Assembly (NCBI RefSeq): GCF_004514425.2
Contig: NZ_MYFN02000001.1
Location: 1-64,000, forward strand
Origin: Shinella sumterensis
GTDB lineage: Bacteria; Pseudomonadota; Alphaproteobacteria; Rhizobiales; Rhizobiaceae
DNA: 64,000 nt
Direction: 5' to 3'
This document shows, in pieces, positions 1 to 7,860 of this stretch. The notes beneath the pieces were generated by a model. It was not told the DNA's origin and did not search any database. It saw only the letters and a list, made by a program, of their open reading frames with translations. Numbering within the stretch: the first letter of the stretch is position 1; each line of letters starts with the position of its first letter. The position numbers and the translations under genes were made by a program.

Positions 1-1
1 G

Positions 2-265
2 ATCTTTCCCGGCGTGCTGTCGGCCATGCTGTTTGCCTTCACGCTGTCCTATGACGAGTTCTCGCGCACCCTGTTCGCCTCGGGCCGTGACCTGACGCTG
101 CCGCTCGCCATCTACGGCACCTTCTCCGTGGAAGTGCATCCGAACGTCTTCGCCTTCGGTGTGCTGACCACGCTGTTCTCCTTCGCGCTGCTCGGCACCT
201 ATGCCGTGCTGATGGGCATGTCCGTCAGACGCGCCAAGCGCATGGCCATTCAGGAGGAGGCGTGA
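2..265 (+). CDS. ABC transporter permease, PotC-like, C-terminal part (5' truncated by window)
   Basis: This is the last 87 residues of an inner-membrane permease, cut by the window start; the frame is open to base 2. The segment reading FPGVLSAMLFAFTLSYDEF matches the conserved EAA-loop-distal region of PotC-type permeases of spermidine/putrescine-family importers. A final membrane span (about FGVLTTLFSFALLGTYAVLM) and a short basic tail follow. Its stop overlaps the ATG of the next gene (TGATG at 263-267), so it is translationally coupled to the SDR gene. Binding protein and ATPase of the same family lie downstream at 1854 and 3155. Confidence 0.85.
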   Translation: MFPGVLSAMLFAFTLSYDEFSRTLFASGRDLTLPLAIYGTFSVEVHPNVFAFGVLTTLFSFALLGTYAVLMGMSVRRAKRMAIQEEA

Positions 266-999
266 TGAGTGGCGTCGCTCTCGTCACCGGTGCGGGTTCC
301 GGCATCGGCCGCGCCATCGCGCTGAAGCTCGCCGCAGACGGTTATGCCGTGACGGTCAACGACCTCTCGCTTGACCGTGCCGAGGCGGTGGCAAACGAAA
401 TCCGCGGTGCAGGCGGCAAGGCCGTGGGCGTGGCCGGCGATGTGTCGAGCGAAGCGGATGCGGCCGCCATTCACCGCGCCGCGATCGCCGCGCATGGCGA
501 TGTCACGCTTTTGGTCAACAATGCCGGCATCGCGCATCAGGCGCTGTTCGAAAACCTCGACGTGGCCGACTTCGATCGCATGTTCGCGGTCCACGTGCGC
601 GGCACGTTCCTGATGACCAAGGCCGTGCTGCCCGCGATGCTGGCGGCCGGTGCGGGCGTCATCGTCAATGTCGCCTCGCAGCTCGGCCAGATCGGTGGCG
701 TCGAGCTGGTGCACTATTCGGGCGCGAAGGCTGCGATCATCGGCATGACCAAGGCGCTTGCCCGCGAGGTTTCGGCTCGTGGAGTACGCGTGAATGCCGT
801 TGCGCCGGGGCCGATCAACACGCCGCTCGTCATGCAGCTTTCAGAGGAGTGGCGTGACGCCAAACGCGCCGGCCTGCCGCTTGGCCGCTTCGGCGAGCCG
901 CAAGAGGTGGCCGAGACCGTCGCCTTCCTCGCATCCCCCGCCGCCAGCCTTTTTGTCGGACAGACGCTCGGACCGAATTCCGGCGACGTGATGCTTTGA
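265..999 (+). CDS. SDR family NAD(P)-dependent oxidoreductase
   Basis: A classical short-chain dehydrogenase of 244 residues, the usual length. Visible motifs are the cofactor loop TGAGSGIGRA near the N-terminus, NNAGIA, the active-site Tyr and Lys in YSGAK, and a PGPINTP segment. The ATG at 265 overlaps the preceding stop; an in-frame GTG at 262 is less likely. It probably oxidises or reduces a hydroxyl/keto intermediate of the compound imported by the flanking ABC system. The substrate cannot be read from sequence. A second, distinct SDR follows after 14 bases. Confidence 0.88.
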   Translation: MSGVALVTGAGSGIGRAIALKLAADGYAVTVNDLSLDRAEAVANEIRGAGGKAVGVAGDVSSEADAAAIHRAAIAAHGDVTLLVNNAGIAHQALFENLDVADFDRMFAVHVRGTFLMTKAVLPAMLAAGAGVIVNVASQLGQIGGVELVHYSGAKAAIIGMTKALAREVSARGVRVNAVAPGPINTPLVMQLSEEWRDAKRAGLPLGRFGEPQEVAETVAFLASPAASLFVGQTLGPNSGDVML

Positions 1000-1013
1000 T
1001 ACCGGAGAAAACC

Positions 1014-1781
1014 ATGCCTGCAGAAAACAAACGCATCGTCATCGTCACCGGGGCCGGCATCGGCATTGGCGCGGCAACCGCGAAAGCCTTCGGCGCGCTC
1101 GGCGACCACGTCGTCGTCACCGATATCCTCGAAACGGAAGGTCGCGAGACCGCCGAGGCGATCGTCGCGGCCGGCGGCTCGGCGGAATTCCATCGCTACG
1201 ACGTTCGTTCCACCGCCGCGACGGATGCGCTGGTTTCCGATATCGAGGCGCGGCATGGCCGCATCGACGTGATCGTCGCCAATGCCGGCATTGCTCATCG
1301 CACGCCGCTTGCCGACCTCACCGACGAAAAATGGGACCTGACCTTCGATATCGACCTGAAGGGCATCTTCCGGCTCGTGCGCGCGGCCGCGCCCGGCATG
1401 CGCAGCAGACGCTCCGGCGCGGTCATCGCGCTCTCGTCCATCATGGGTGTCGCCTATGGTTGGGACGAGCACGTGCATTATTCCGCCGCGAAATCGGGCG
1501 TCGTCGGCCTCGTGCGCGGTCTGGCGGTTGAAATGGCGCGCGACGGCGTTCGCGTGAACGGCATCGCGCCGGGCTACATCCGCACCGCCCAGCTCCTCTC
1601 CGAAGAGAATTCGCTCGGGCCGGCGGGTGCTGAAAAGGCGGCCGAATTCATTCCGATGGGACGGCTCGGCACGGGCGAGGACATCGCCGATGTCGCTGCA
1701 TTCCTCGCCTCCGACAATGCGAGATACATGACCGGGCAGGTGCTGGTCGTGGATGGTGGCCTGCTGGTGGGCCGGTACTAG
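1014..1781 (+). CDS. SDR family oxidoreductase
   Basis: A second classical SDR (255 residues) with TGAGIGIGAA, NAGIA, active-site YSAAK and the C-terminal VVDGG ending seen in many FabG-like enzymes. The ATG at 1014 has a CGGAGA ribosome-binding site 5 bases upstream; an in-frame TTG at 996 overlapping the previous gene is possible but weaker. Two non-identical SDRs in tandem inside an importer operon suggest two sequential redox steps on the imported substrate, or paralogues with different stereochemistry (inference). Confidence 0.87.
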   Translation: MPAENKRIVIVTGAGIGIGAATAKAFGALGDHVVVTDILETEGRETAEAIVAAGGSAEFHRYDVRSTAATDALVSDIEARHGRIDVIVANAGIAHRTPLADLTDEKWDLTFDIDLKGIFRLVRAAAPGMRSRRSGAVIALSSIMGVAYGWDEHVHYSAAKSGVVGLVRGLAVEMARDGVRVNGIAPGYIRTAQLLSEENSLGPAGAEKAAEFIPMGRLGTGEDIADVAAFLASDNARYMTGQVLVVDGGLLVGRY

Positions 1782-1823
1782 CCGCCCCCAAAGGGCGGAG
1801 AACAGGGGCCGCAAAACGGCTCC
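1782..1823 (+). promoter_or_regulatory. paired hairpins in the leader of the binding-protein gene
   Basis: CCGCCC (1782-1787) pairs with GGGCGG (1793-1798). A second hairpin GGGGCCG/CGGCTCC lies at 1805-1823 (one G-U pair). They sit between the SDR stop and the binding-protein start, with no T tract. Such hairpins often protect the abundant binding-protein message or mark a processing site; this role is inferred. Confidence 0.4.
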
Positions 1824-1853
1824 AGGGAACGACAAACAAACTGGAGAAGAGAT

Positions 1854-3086
1854 ATGTTCAAGTCGGAAATAAATCGCCGCTCGCTCCTTAAGCGCTCGGC
1901 CGGAGTGATGGCGCTTGCGATGGGCGGCGGCACGCCGTTCCTGTCCTCGCGCATGGCATTTGCGCAGGCCGCCGATCTCGCCGGCCAGCAACTGCGCACC
2001 ATCGGTCTTTCCGTCACGGTGCAGGAGCGCATTCTCGAGGAGTTCAAGAAGGAATCGGGCGTCGGCGGCACCTCGGGCACGGCAGCGACCTTCCCCGACG
2101 CGCAGACCAAGATCCTTTCGGGCTCGAAGGATTATGACTGCTGGGAGATCATCGCCGAGCGCCTGCCATCCATCGTCATGACCGACAATGTCGAGACGAT
2201 TCCGGCCGCTTCGCTGAAGAACTGGGCCAATATCCGCGATACCTTTACCACGGCCAGCGACAAGTGGGACCGTTCCGCGCAGATCGTCGGCCAGATCTGG
2301 GCCGATGAGGCGCAGACCGTGCTCAACATGGTTCCGGCCGTCTACAACTACGACTCGATCGGCTACAATCCGGATGTGGTTTCCGAGGAAGAGGCCAATA
2401 CCTGGGCCTGCATCTTCGATCCGAAGTGGAAGGGCAAGTCGGGCCTGAATACCGACCCGCTGATTGCTTTCGGCCAGGCCATCATGGCCATGAACTCGCT
2501 CGGCCTGTCCGACGTGAAGAACCCGGGCAACCCGACCGCCGCCGAAATCGACGAGGCCGCGGCCTTTCTCATTTCCAAGAAGAAGGAAGGCCAGTTCCGC
2601 GCGCTGTGGGGCGATTTCGGCGAACTCGTCAACCTCATGGCATCTGGCGAAATGGTCGTCTCCGACGCATGGCAGCCGGCCGTCATGGCCGTAAAGGCAC
2701 AGGGCAAGCCGGCGAAGTATGCCGTTCCGAAGGAAGGCTATCGCGGCTGGGCCATCGGTCCGTCGATGATCGCTGGCACCACCAACCGCGACGCCGTCAT
2801 CGCCTATGCCGATTACTGGCTGTCGGGCGAGCCGGGCATCACGGTTTCCGAGCAGGGCTACTATTCGCCGTCCACCAACATCAAGGATGTCATGGCGCCG
2901 GAGAAATACGCCTTCTGGTATGAGGGCAAGCCCTGGGTCGGCGCGGAAGAGCGCGGCATCAAGGAAGGCGACCTGCGCGACGGCGGCTCCCTTGAGGAGC
3001 GCGCCAAGAACGTCGCCTACTGGCACCAGTGGCCGGAAGAATACGACCACCTCATCCAGAAGTGGGACGAATTCCTCAACGCTTGA
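1854..3086 (+). CDS. PotD-like ABC transporter substrate-binding protein with Tat-type signal
   Basis: A periplasmic binding protein of the spermidine/putrescine-type class (410 residues). The N-terminus has a twin-arginine-like motif (NRRSLLKRS) then a hydrophobic stretch and an Ala-rich cleavage region near residue 38, so export by Tat is likely. The mature part contains an ATFPDAQTK region, GYRGWAIGPSMI and a C-terminal WHQWPEEYDHLIQKWDEF motif. Homology to the leaderless protein at 6626-7858 is evident in the C-terminal third (GYR-W, QGYY, WYEG and a W-rich tail). RBS GGAGAAGAG precedes the ATG. Ligand unknown: polyamine, amino acid or other cationic amide. Confidence 0.88.
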   Translation: MFKSEINRRSLLKRSAGVMALAMGGGTPFLSSRMAFAQAADLAGQQLRTIGLSVTVQERILEEFKKESGVGGTSGTAATFPDAQTKILSGSKDYDCWEIIAERLPSIVMTDNVETIPAASLKNWANIRDTFTTASDKWDRSAQIVGQIWADEAQTVLNMVPAVYNYDSIGYNPDVVSEEEANTWACIFDPKWKGKSGLNTDPLIAFGQAIMAMNSLGLSDVKNPGNPTAAEIDEAAAFLISKKKEGQFRALWGDFGELVNLMASGEMVVSDAWQPAVMAVKAQGKPAKYAVPKEGYRGWAIGPSMIAGTTNRDAVIAYADYWLSGEPGITVSEQGYYSPSTNIKDVMAPEKYAFWYEGKPWVGAEERGIKEGDLRDGGSLEERAKNVAYWHQWPEEYDHLIQKWDEFLNA

Positions 3087-3097
3087 TCCCAAGACGT

Positions 3098-3128
3098 GTG
3101 GACCGGGGCGCGCATGGCCCCGGTCCAC
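3098..3128 (+). promoter_or_regulatory. strong 12-bp hairpin after the binding-protein gene
   Basis: GTGGACCGGGGC (3098-3109) is perfectly complementary to 3117-3128 around a 7-base loop. No T run follows, so it is more likely an mRNA-stabilising or partial-attenuation hairpin than a full terminator, letting the binding protein be made in excess of the downstream ATPase. Confidence 0.55.
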
Positions 3129-3154
3129 GGACCGACAATTCGCGAGATGTCCCC

Positions 3155-4249
3155 ATGATTTTCGACCTGGAACTCAAATCCGTCGGCAAGGTCTATGATA
3201 ACGGAACGCCCGCCGTCATCGACTTCAACCTGTCCGTCACCAAGGGCGAGTTCATCGCCTTTCTTGGGCCGTCGGGCTGCGGCAAGACGACGACCTTGCG
3301 CATGATCGCCGGCTTCGAAGGCATATCCTCGGGCGACATGCTGATCCGCGGCGAGCGCATGAACGACGTTCCCCCGCAGCGCCGCCCGACGTCGATGATC
3401 TTCCAGAACTATGCGCTCTTCCCCCACATGACCGTGCGCCAGAATGTGGGTTATGGGCTCGATGTGAAGGGCATCGCCAAGACCGAGCGTGATGCGAAGG
3501 TCGACCGCATCCTCGCGACGCTGGGCCTTGAGGATATTGCGAGCCGCAAGCCCGACAAGCTGTCCGGCGGCCAGCGGCAACGCATCGCGCTGGCACGCGG
3601 CCTCGTCGTGGAACCGGATATTCTGTTGCTGGACGAACCGCTCGGCGCGCTCGACGCGAACCTGCGCAAGGCCATCCAGAACGAGCTGAAGCTTTTGCAG
3701 AAGAGCCTCGGCGTCACGTTCATCTTCGTCACCCACGCGCAGTCCGAGGCGCTGGCGCTGTCAGACCGCATCGTGGTGATGAACCAGGGTCGGGTCGAGC
3801 AGGTGAGCCCGCCCCACCAGCTCTACACCCGGCCGAACACGCCCTTCGTCGCGCAGTTCATCGGCCGCAACACCGTCCTTTCGGGCGAAGTGGCCGGCAA
3901 CGAGGGCGAGGACGTCGTGGTCACGACCGGCATCGGCACGCTGTCCGGCCGGGCCAACGGGACCGTTGCCCACAAGGGCCGCGTTAACCTCGTCGTGCCG
4001 GCGGAAGCGATCGAGGTCTATGTCGCGGGTGAGGGGACGGCCCCGGGCGCCAAGAATCGCGTCGACGCCCGGATCGAACGGTCGGAGGTGGTCGGCCATA
4101 TCGCGCATCTGACGGCACGGCTGGGCGACGGCCGATCCGTCTCGCTGGAAGCCCATGTCGATAAGTACCGCCCGGGCAGCTTCCCGGCCGGCACGCCCGT
4201 CCTTTTGAGCTGGAACCCCGCCGAAGCGACGGTCATTCCAGCCCACTGA
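3155..4249 (+). CDS. ABC transporter ATP-binding protein, PotA/UgpC-like
   Basis: Importer ATPase of 364 residues energising the PotC-type permease. It has Walker [11 protein letters not shown]-loop region [11 protein letters not shown], signature LSGGQRQR, Walker [13 protein letters not shown] and the H-loop [11 protein letters not shown]-terminal TOBE-like beta domain of about 120 residues is typical of the PotA/MalK subfamily. The ATG at 3155 is chosen because the conserved N-terminus begins there; the frame is open upstream but that part is not ATPase-like. It lies 68 bases after the binding-protein gene, beyond the hairpin. Confidence 0.92.
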   Translation: MIFDLELKSVGKVYDNGTPAVIDFNLSVTKGEFIAFLGPSGCGKTTTLRMIAGFEGISSGDMLIRGERMNDVPPQRRPTSMIFQNYALFPHMTVRQNVGYGLDVKGIAKTERDAKVDRILATLGLEDIASRKPDKLSGGQRQRIALARGLVVEPDILLLDEPLGALDANLRKAIQNELKLLQKSLGVTFIFVTHAQSEALALSDRIVVMNQGRVEQVSPPHQLYTRPNTPFVAQFIGRNTVLSGEVAGNEGEDVVVTTGIGTLSGRANGTVAHKGRVNLVVPAEAIEVYVAGEGTAPGAKNRVDARIERSEVVGHIAHLTARLGDGRSVSLEAHVDKYRPGSFPAGTPVLLSWNPAEATVIPAH

Positions 4250-4286
4250 CAATTCGAAAACACGTAGGGAACCAAGGAGATACCCC

Positions 4287-5168
4287 ATGGCAAAAGAGAT
4301 TTTTTGTAGTTTCGGCATCGACGTCGATGCCGTGGCCGGATGGCTCGGCTCCTATGGCGGCGAGGATTCGCCCGACGATATCTCGCGCGGCCTGTTTGCC
4401 GGCGAGGTTGGCAGCCCGCGGCTTCTGAAGCTCTTCGAACGCTTCGGCATCAAGACGACCTGGTTCATCCCCGGTCACTCCATCGAGACTTTCCCTGAGC
4501 AGATGCAGGCTGTTGCCGATGCCGGCCACGAGATCGGCATCCACGGCTACACCCATGAAAACCCGATCGCGATGACCCGCGAGCAGGAAACGGAAGTGCT
4601 CGACAAGTGCATCGAGCTCGTCACCAAGCTGTCCGGCAAGCGTCCGACCGGCTATGTCGCGCCCTGGTGGGAGTTCTCCAACGTCACCAACGAGCTGCTG
4701 CTCGAGCGCGGCATCAAGTACGACCATTCGCTGATGCACAACGACTTCACGCCCTATTATGTGCGTGTCGGCGACAGCTGGACGAAGATCGACTATTCCA
4801 GGAAGCCGTCCGACTGGATGGTGCCCTTGAAGCGCGGTCATGAGACCGACCTCATCGAAATCCCGGCCTCCTGGTATCTCGATGACCTGCCGCCGATGAT
4901 GTTCATCAAGAAATCGCCGAACAGCCACGGCTTCGTGAATCCGCACGACATCGAGCAGATGTGGCGCGACCAGTTCGACTGGGTCTATCGCGAGATGGAC
5001 TATGCCGTCTTCCCGATCACCATCCACCCTGACGTCGCCGGGCGCCCGCAGGTATTGATGATGCTGGAACGTCTTTATGCCCATATGATCAAGCATCCGG
5101 GCGTGAAGTTCGTCACGATGAACGAGATCGCGGACGATTTCGCCAAGCGCTTCCCGCGCCAGAAGTAA
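4287..5168 (+). CDS. polysaccharide deacetylase-fold hydrolase, HP0310 (HpPgdA)-like
   Basis: A 293-residue NodB-fold (CE4) protein. The opening region with [20 protein letters not shown] and [10 protein letters not shown] is characteristic of the Helicobacter HP0310 group rather than classical NodB. Metal-site features are the DVD near residue 12 and the HGYTHE motif near residue 94; [12 protein letters not shown] and [11 protein letters not shown] are also family-like. There is no signal peptide, so it acts in the cytoplasm. In this operon it more likely hydrolyses an imported amide or cyclic imide (as PuuE-type relatives do) than peptidoglycan. RBS AAGGAGAT lies just before the ATG. Confidence 0.83.
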   Translation: MAKEIFCSFGIDVDAVAGWLGSYGGEDSPDDISRGLFAGEVGSPRLLKLFERFGIKTTWFIPGHSIETFPEQMQAVADAGHEIGIHGYTHENPIAMTREQETEVLDKCIELVTKLSGKRPTGYVAPWWEFSNVTNELLLERGIKYDHSLMHNDFTPYYVRVGDSWTKIDYSRKPSDWMVPLKRGHETDLIEIPASWYLDDLPPMMFIKKSPNSHGFVNPHDIEQMWRDQFDWVYREMDYAVFPITIHPDVAGRPQVLMMLERLYAHMIKHPGVKFVTMNEIADDFAKRFPRQK

Positions 5169-5174
5169 ATATCG

Positions 5175-5198
5175 AGGGAGCGGGTTTGCCCGCTCCCT
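5175..5198 (+). promoter_or_regulatory. 10-bp perfect hairpin between hydrolase and CxxC protein genes
   Basis: AGGGAGCGGG (5175-5184) pairs perfectly with 5189-5198 around TTTG. Only two T residues follow, so it may attenuate rather than end transcription of the operon. Confidence 0.5.
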
Positions 5199-5224
5199 TG
5201 CCCGGTTCGGAAAGGAACGGCGTT

Positions 5225-5557
5225 ATGTGTTCGCTGTGCGGCGTCATCGGCGGAAACGAACATTGGACGGATGCAGTCGCCCGGCCCGGCGTCTTCACGC
5301 GCAATGTCGAGCGGCTCGACCGCCGGCGCGAACGTGCCCGGCGCGTTTCGGCGGCAAACAGCGTGCTGTCGGCCTTCGGCATGAGCGTCTCGGACTGGCA
5401 GGGGTCTGCATTTGTGCTGGCGACCCGCACTGGCAAAAGCGAGATGATCGAGGACCTCGGCCATCTCTGGCCGGCGGCGGAGCGGCTTTCCGGGCGGGTG
5501 TGCGATCCGCTCGACCCGCAGCTGATTTCGTGCATGGAAGAGGCGAACCATGGCTGA
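5225..5557 (+). CDS. small CxxC protein, CobW-partner, function unknown
   Basis: A 110-residue protein starting MCSLCGVIGG; the N-terminal CSLC could bind metal or a cofactor, and another Cys pair lies further on (RVCDP and ISCMEE). The ATG at 5225 follows AAAGGAAC; an upstream in-frame ATG at 5186 falls inside the hairpin tail and is unlikely. Its 3' end overlaps the CobW GTPase gene by 8 bases, which implies tight coupling. I do not recognise a characterised family. Acting with the GTPase as metal client or accessory is inference from overlap alone. Confidence 0.72.
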   Translation: MCSLCGVIGGNEHWTDAVARPGVFTRNVERLDRRRERARRVSAANSVLSAFGMSVSDWQGSAFVLATRTGKSEMIEDLGHLWPAAERLSGRVCDPLDPQLISCMEEANHG

Positions 5558-6617
5558 GATGCCCGCCTTCACGCCCGTCCACCTGCTGACCGGTTTTCTC
5601 GGTTCCGGCAAGACGACGCTGCTCAAGCGGCTGCTTGCCGCTCCCGCGCTTGCCGATACCGCCGTTCTGATCAACGAATTCGGCGAGATCGGCCTTGATC
5701 ATCATCTTGTCGAGCGTATCGACGACACGATGGTTCTGCTGCAATCGGGCTGCGTGTGCTGCACGGTGCGCGGCGAGCTTGCCGATGCGCTGCGCGAGCT
5801 CCATTCCAAGCGCGACCGTGGCCTCGTGCCCTCTTTCACGCGTGTGATCATCGAAAGCACTGGTCTGGCGGACCCTTTTCCGGTGCTTTCCACGCTGAAA
5901 TCCGATCCCGTTCTGCGTCACCATTTCCGGGCCGGCACCGTCGTCACGACAGTGGATGCCGTCAACGGCTTGGCGCAGCTCGATACCTATGTGGAATCCA
6001 CCCGGCAGGCGGCTATCGCCGACCGGCTCGTCATCACCAAGGCCGATCTGTGCGAGGACAAGGCCGGCCTGAGCCGCCTCCTGTCGCGCCTGACGGAGTT
6101 CAACCCGGATGCCCAGCGTATCATGGCCGGCAGCGACGATCCGGATGCCGATGCGCTTTTCGGTGACGATGTGGCCCAGCGCGCCACCAAGCTCCAGTCG
6201 CCGAGCGGTTTCTACTGCGATACGCCGACGTTGCGGGTGACGGCCGAGGGCGTGGCGCTGCATACGGCCATCTCCTCCTTCGTCATCACCGTCGACAGGC
6301 CGATCGACTGGACCGGCTTCGGGATCTGGCTCACCATGCTGCTCAACCGGCATGGCGAACGTGTGCTGCGGGTGAAGGGCATCCTCGACCTCGTGGGCGA
6401 GGATCGCCCCGTCGCCGTGCACGGCGTACAGCATCTCGTGCACCCGCCGGTGCACCTCGATGCGTGGCCTCTTGGGGAGCGTGTCTCGCGCCTCGTCTTT
6501 ATTGTTGACGGTCTCGATGCGAACCTGTTGAAACGGTCCTTCAACGCCTTCGCGCTTGCCGGGAACAGCGATGCCCGTCCACAGCCAGAGGCCGCAGCGC
6601 AGATCCGGAACGCCTAG
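5550..6617 (+). CDS. CobW/COG0523-family metal-trafficking GTPase
   Basis: A 355-residue G3E GTPase. Walker A is GFLGSGKTT (residues 16-23), followed by INEFGEIGLDHHL and the family metal-binding motif GCVCC (residues 67-71) plus the base-specificity segment VITKAD. The C-terminal CobW_C domain is present (RVLRVKGILDL). Such proteins deliver Zn, Fe or Co to target enzymes. The plausible client is the metal-dependent hydrolase at 4287-5168, or a product of the small overlapping gene. Overlap with the upstream gene and a 9-base gap to the downstream gene place it firmly in the operon. Confidence 0.9.
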   Translation: MAEMPAFTPVHLLTGFLGSGKTTLLKRLLAAPALADTAVLINEFGEIGLDHHLVERIDDTMVLLQSGCVCCTVRGELADALRELHSKRDRGLVPSFTRVIIESTGLADPFPVLSTLKSDPVLRHHFRAGTVVTTVDAVNGLAQLDTYVESTRQAAIADRLVITKADLCEDKAGLSRLLSRLTEFNPDAQRIMAGSDDPDADALFGDDVAQRATKLQSPSGFYCDTPTLRVTAEGVALHTAISSFVITVDRPIDWTGFGIWLTMLLNRHGERVLRVKGILDLVGEDRPVAVHGVQHLVHPPVHLDAWPLGERVSRLVFIVDGLDANLLKRSFNAFALAGNSDARPQPEAAAQIRNA

Positions 6618-6625
6618 AGCCCTTC

Positions 6626-7858
6626 ATGAACAAGCATTCCCCGAAAGCGGTTCCAGCAGCTCCGGCCGTCCACACCGCCGGACGCCCGAAGCTGCGCGTG
6701 CTGGGAACCGCAATCTCTCTCCTGGAGGAATTGCGGCTCAAGGCGGAGGCCGATCTGGGCATCGATATCTGCTTCGACAACAACGATTTTATCGTGACCC
6801 AGCACAAGGCCGCGCAGGAGCCGGACAGCTACGATATCTACGATCAGTGTTTCCACAATCTCGATATCGTCTGGTACTGGCGGGCCATCCAGCCCATCGA
6901 GACGGCGCGCATAACGCTGTGGGACGAAATCAACGATCTGACGAAGACCGGCCAGATCGGTCCCAGCGCCCGCATGGGGCTGGGCGATGTTCCGGCGCGC
7001 AAGCTCTATGTGCAGCCGAGCCTCGCGCTCGGTGACGCGCCGACAGCGCGCATCTCGATGCTGCCGACGACCCACAATTTCGACAGTTTCGCCTATCGGA
7101 GCGATGCCGTGGAGCACCGGCCGGGCATGGCGAGCTGGGCCGCCCTTCTGGACGAGCGTTGGAGCGGCCGGGCCGCCTTGGTCGACGAGCCGGCCATCGG
7201 CATCTTCGATGCGGCACTTGCAGCCCAGGCCGCCGGCCTGATGACCTTCGGCGACATCGGCAACATGACCGTCGCGGAGATCGATCAACTGGTGGATATC
7301 CTGGAGGCGCGTCGCAAGGCGGGCTTCTTCCGCAGCTTCTGGCGTACGGCCGAGGATGCCGCCCGGCTGATGATCGACGGCGACACCGATATCCAGAGCA
7401 TGTGGTCGACGGGTATCGGCATTCTCAACAGCCAGGGCCTGCCCGTCGAGCAGGCGGCGCCCGCGGAAGGGTACCGCGCCTGGCACGGCGGTCTCTGCCT
7501 GTCGCGCAACCTGTCCGGCCGCATGCTCGATGTCGCCTATGAATATCTCAACTGGTGGATTTCCGGTTGGCCGGGTGCCGTGGTGGCGCGGCAGGGCTAT
7601 TACATCTCGACGCCGGAGCGCTCGCGCGGCTATATGACGCCAGCGGAATGGGACTACTGGTACGAGGGGCTTCCGGCGCGCGAAGACCTGCCCGGGCCGG
7701 ATGGAACCGTCCGCATCAGGCGCGGCGCGGTGCGCAGCGGCGGTTCCTACTGGCAGCGTGCCAACAGCATTGCCGTCTGGAACACCACCATGGATGAACA
7801 CAACTACCTCGTCCGACGCTGGATGCAGCTGGTCGGTCGCGCAGACAAGGATATCTGA
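6626..7858 (+). CDS. PotD-like solute-binding protein lacking a signal peptide
   Basis: A 410-residue protein with binding-protein fold features (RVLGTAISLLEELRLKAE, SMLPTTHNFDSFAYRSD, GYRAWHGGL, QGYY, WYEG) and clear similarity to the exported protein at 1854-3086. The N-terminus (MNKHSPKAVPAAPAVHTAG) has no hydrophobic core, and no upstream in-frame start exists because the CobW stop lies 9 bases away. It should therefore stay in the cytoplasm unless the start is mis-assigned. A cytoplasmic binding-protein paralogue recalls AmiC, where such a protein senses ligand. That role is inference; loss of a signal by mutation is the alternative. Confidence 0.8.
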   Translation: MNKHSPKAVPAAPAVHTAGRPKLRVLGTAISLLEELRLKAEADLGIDICFDNNDFIVTQHKAAQEPDSYDIYDQCFHNLDIVWYWRAIQPIETARITLWDEINDLTKTGQIGPSARMGLGDVPARKLYVQPSLALGDAPTARISMLPTTHNFDSFAYRSDAVEHRPGMASWAALLDERWSGRAALVDEPAIGIFDAALAAQAAGLMTFGDIGNMTVAEIDQLVDILEARRKAGFFRSFWRTAEDAARLMIDGDTDIQSMWSTGIGILNSQGLPVEQAAPAEGYRAWHGGLCLSRNLSGRMLDVAYEYLNWWISGWPGAVVARQGYYISTPERSRGYMTPAEWDYWYEGLPAREDLPGPDGTVRIRRGAVRSGGSYWQRANSIAVWNTTMDEHNYLVRRWMQLVGRADKDI

Positions 7859-7860
7859 GC

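Noticed and set aside
714-3128. 804-codon open frame on the - strand
   Set aside because: It lies antisense to two well-supported genes (SDR and PotD-like protein), its translation is rich in Arg, Asp, Gly and His with no domain pattern, and such long shadow frames are common at this GC content.
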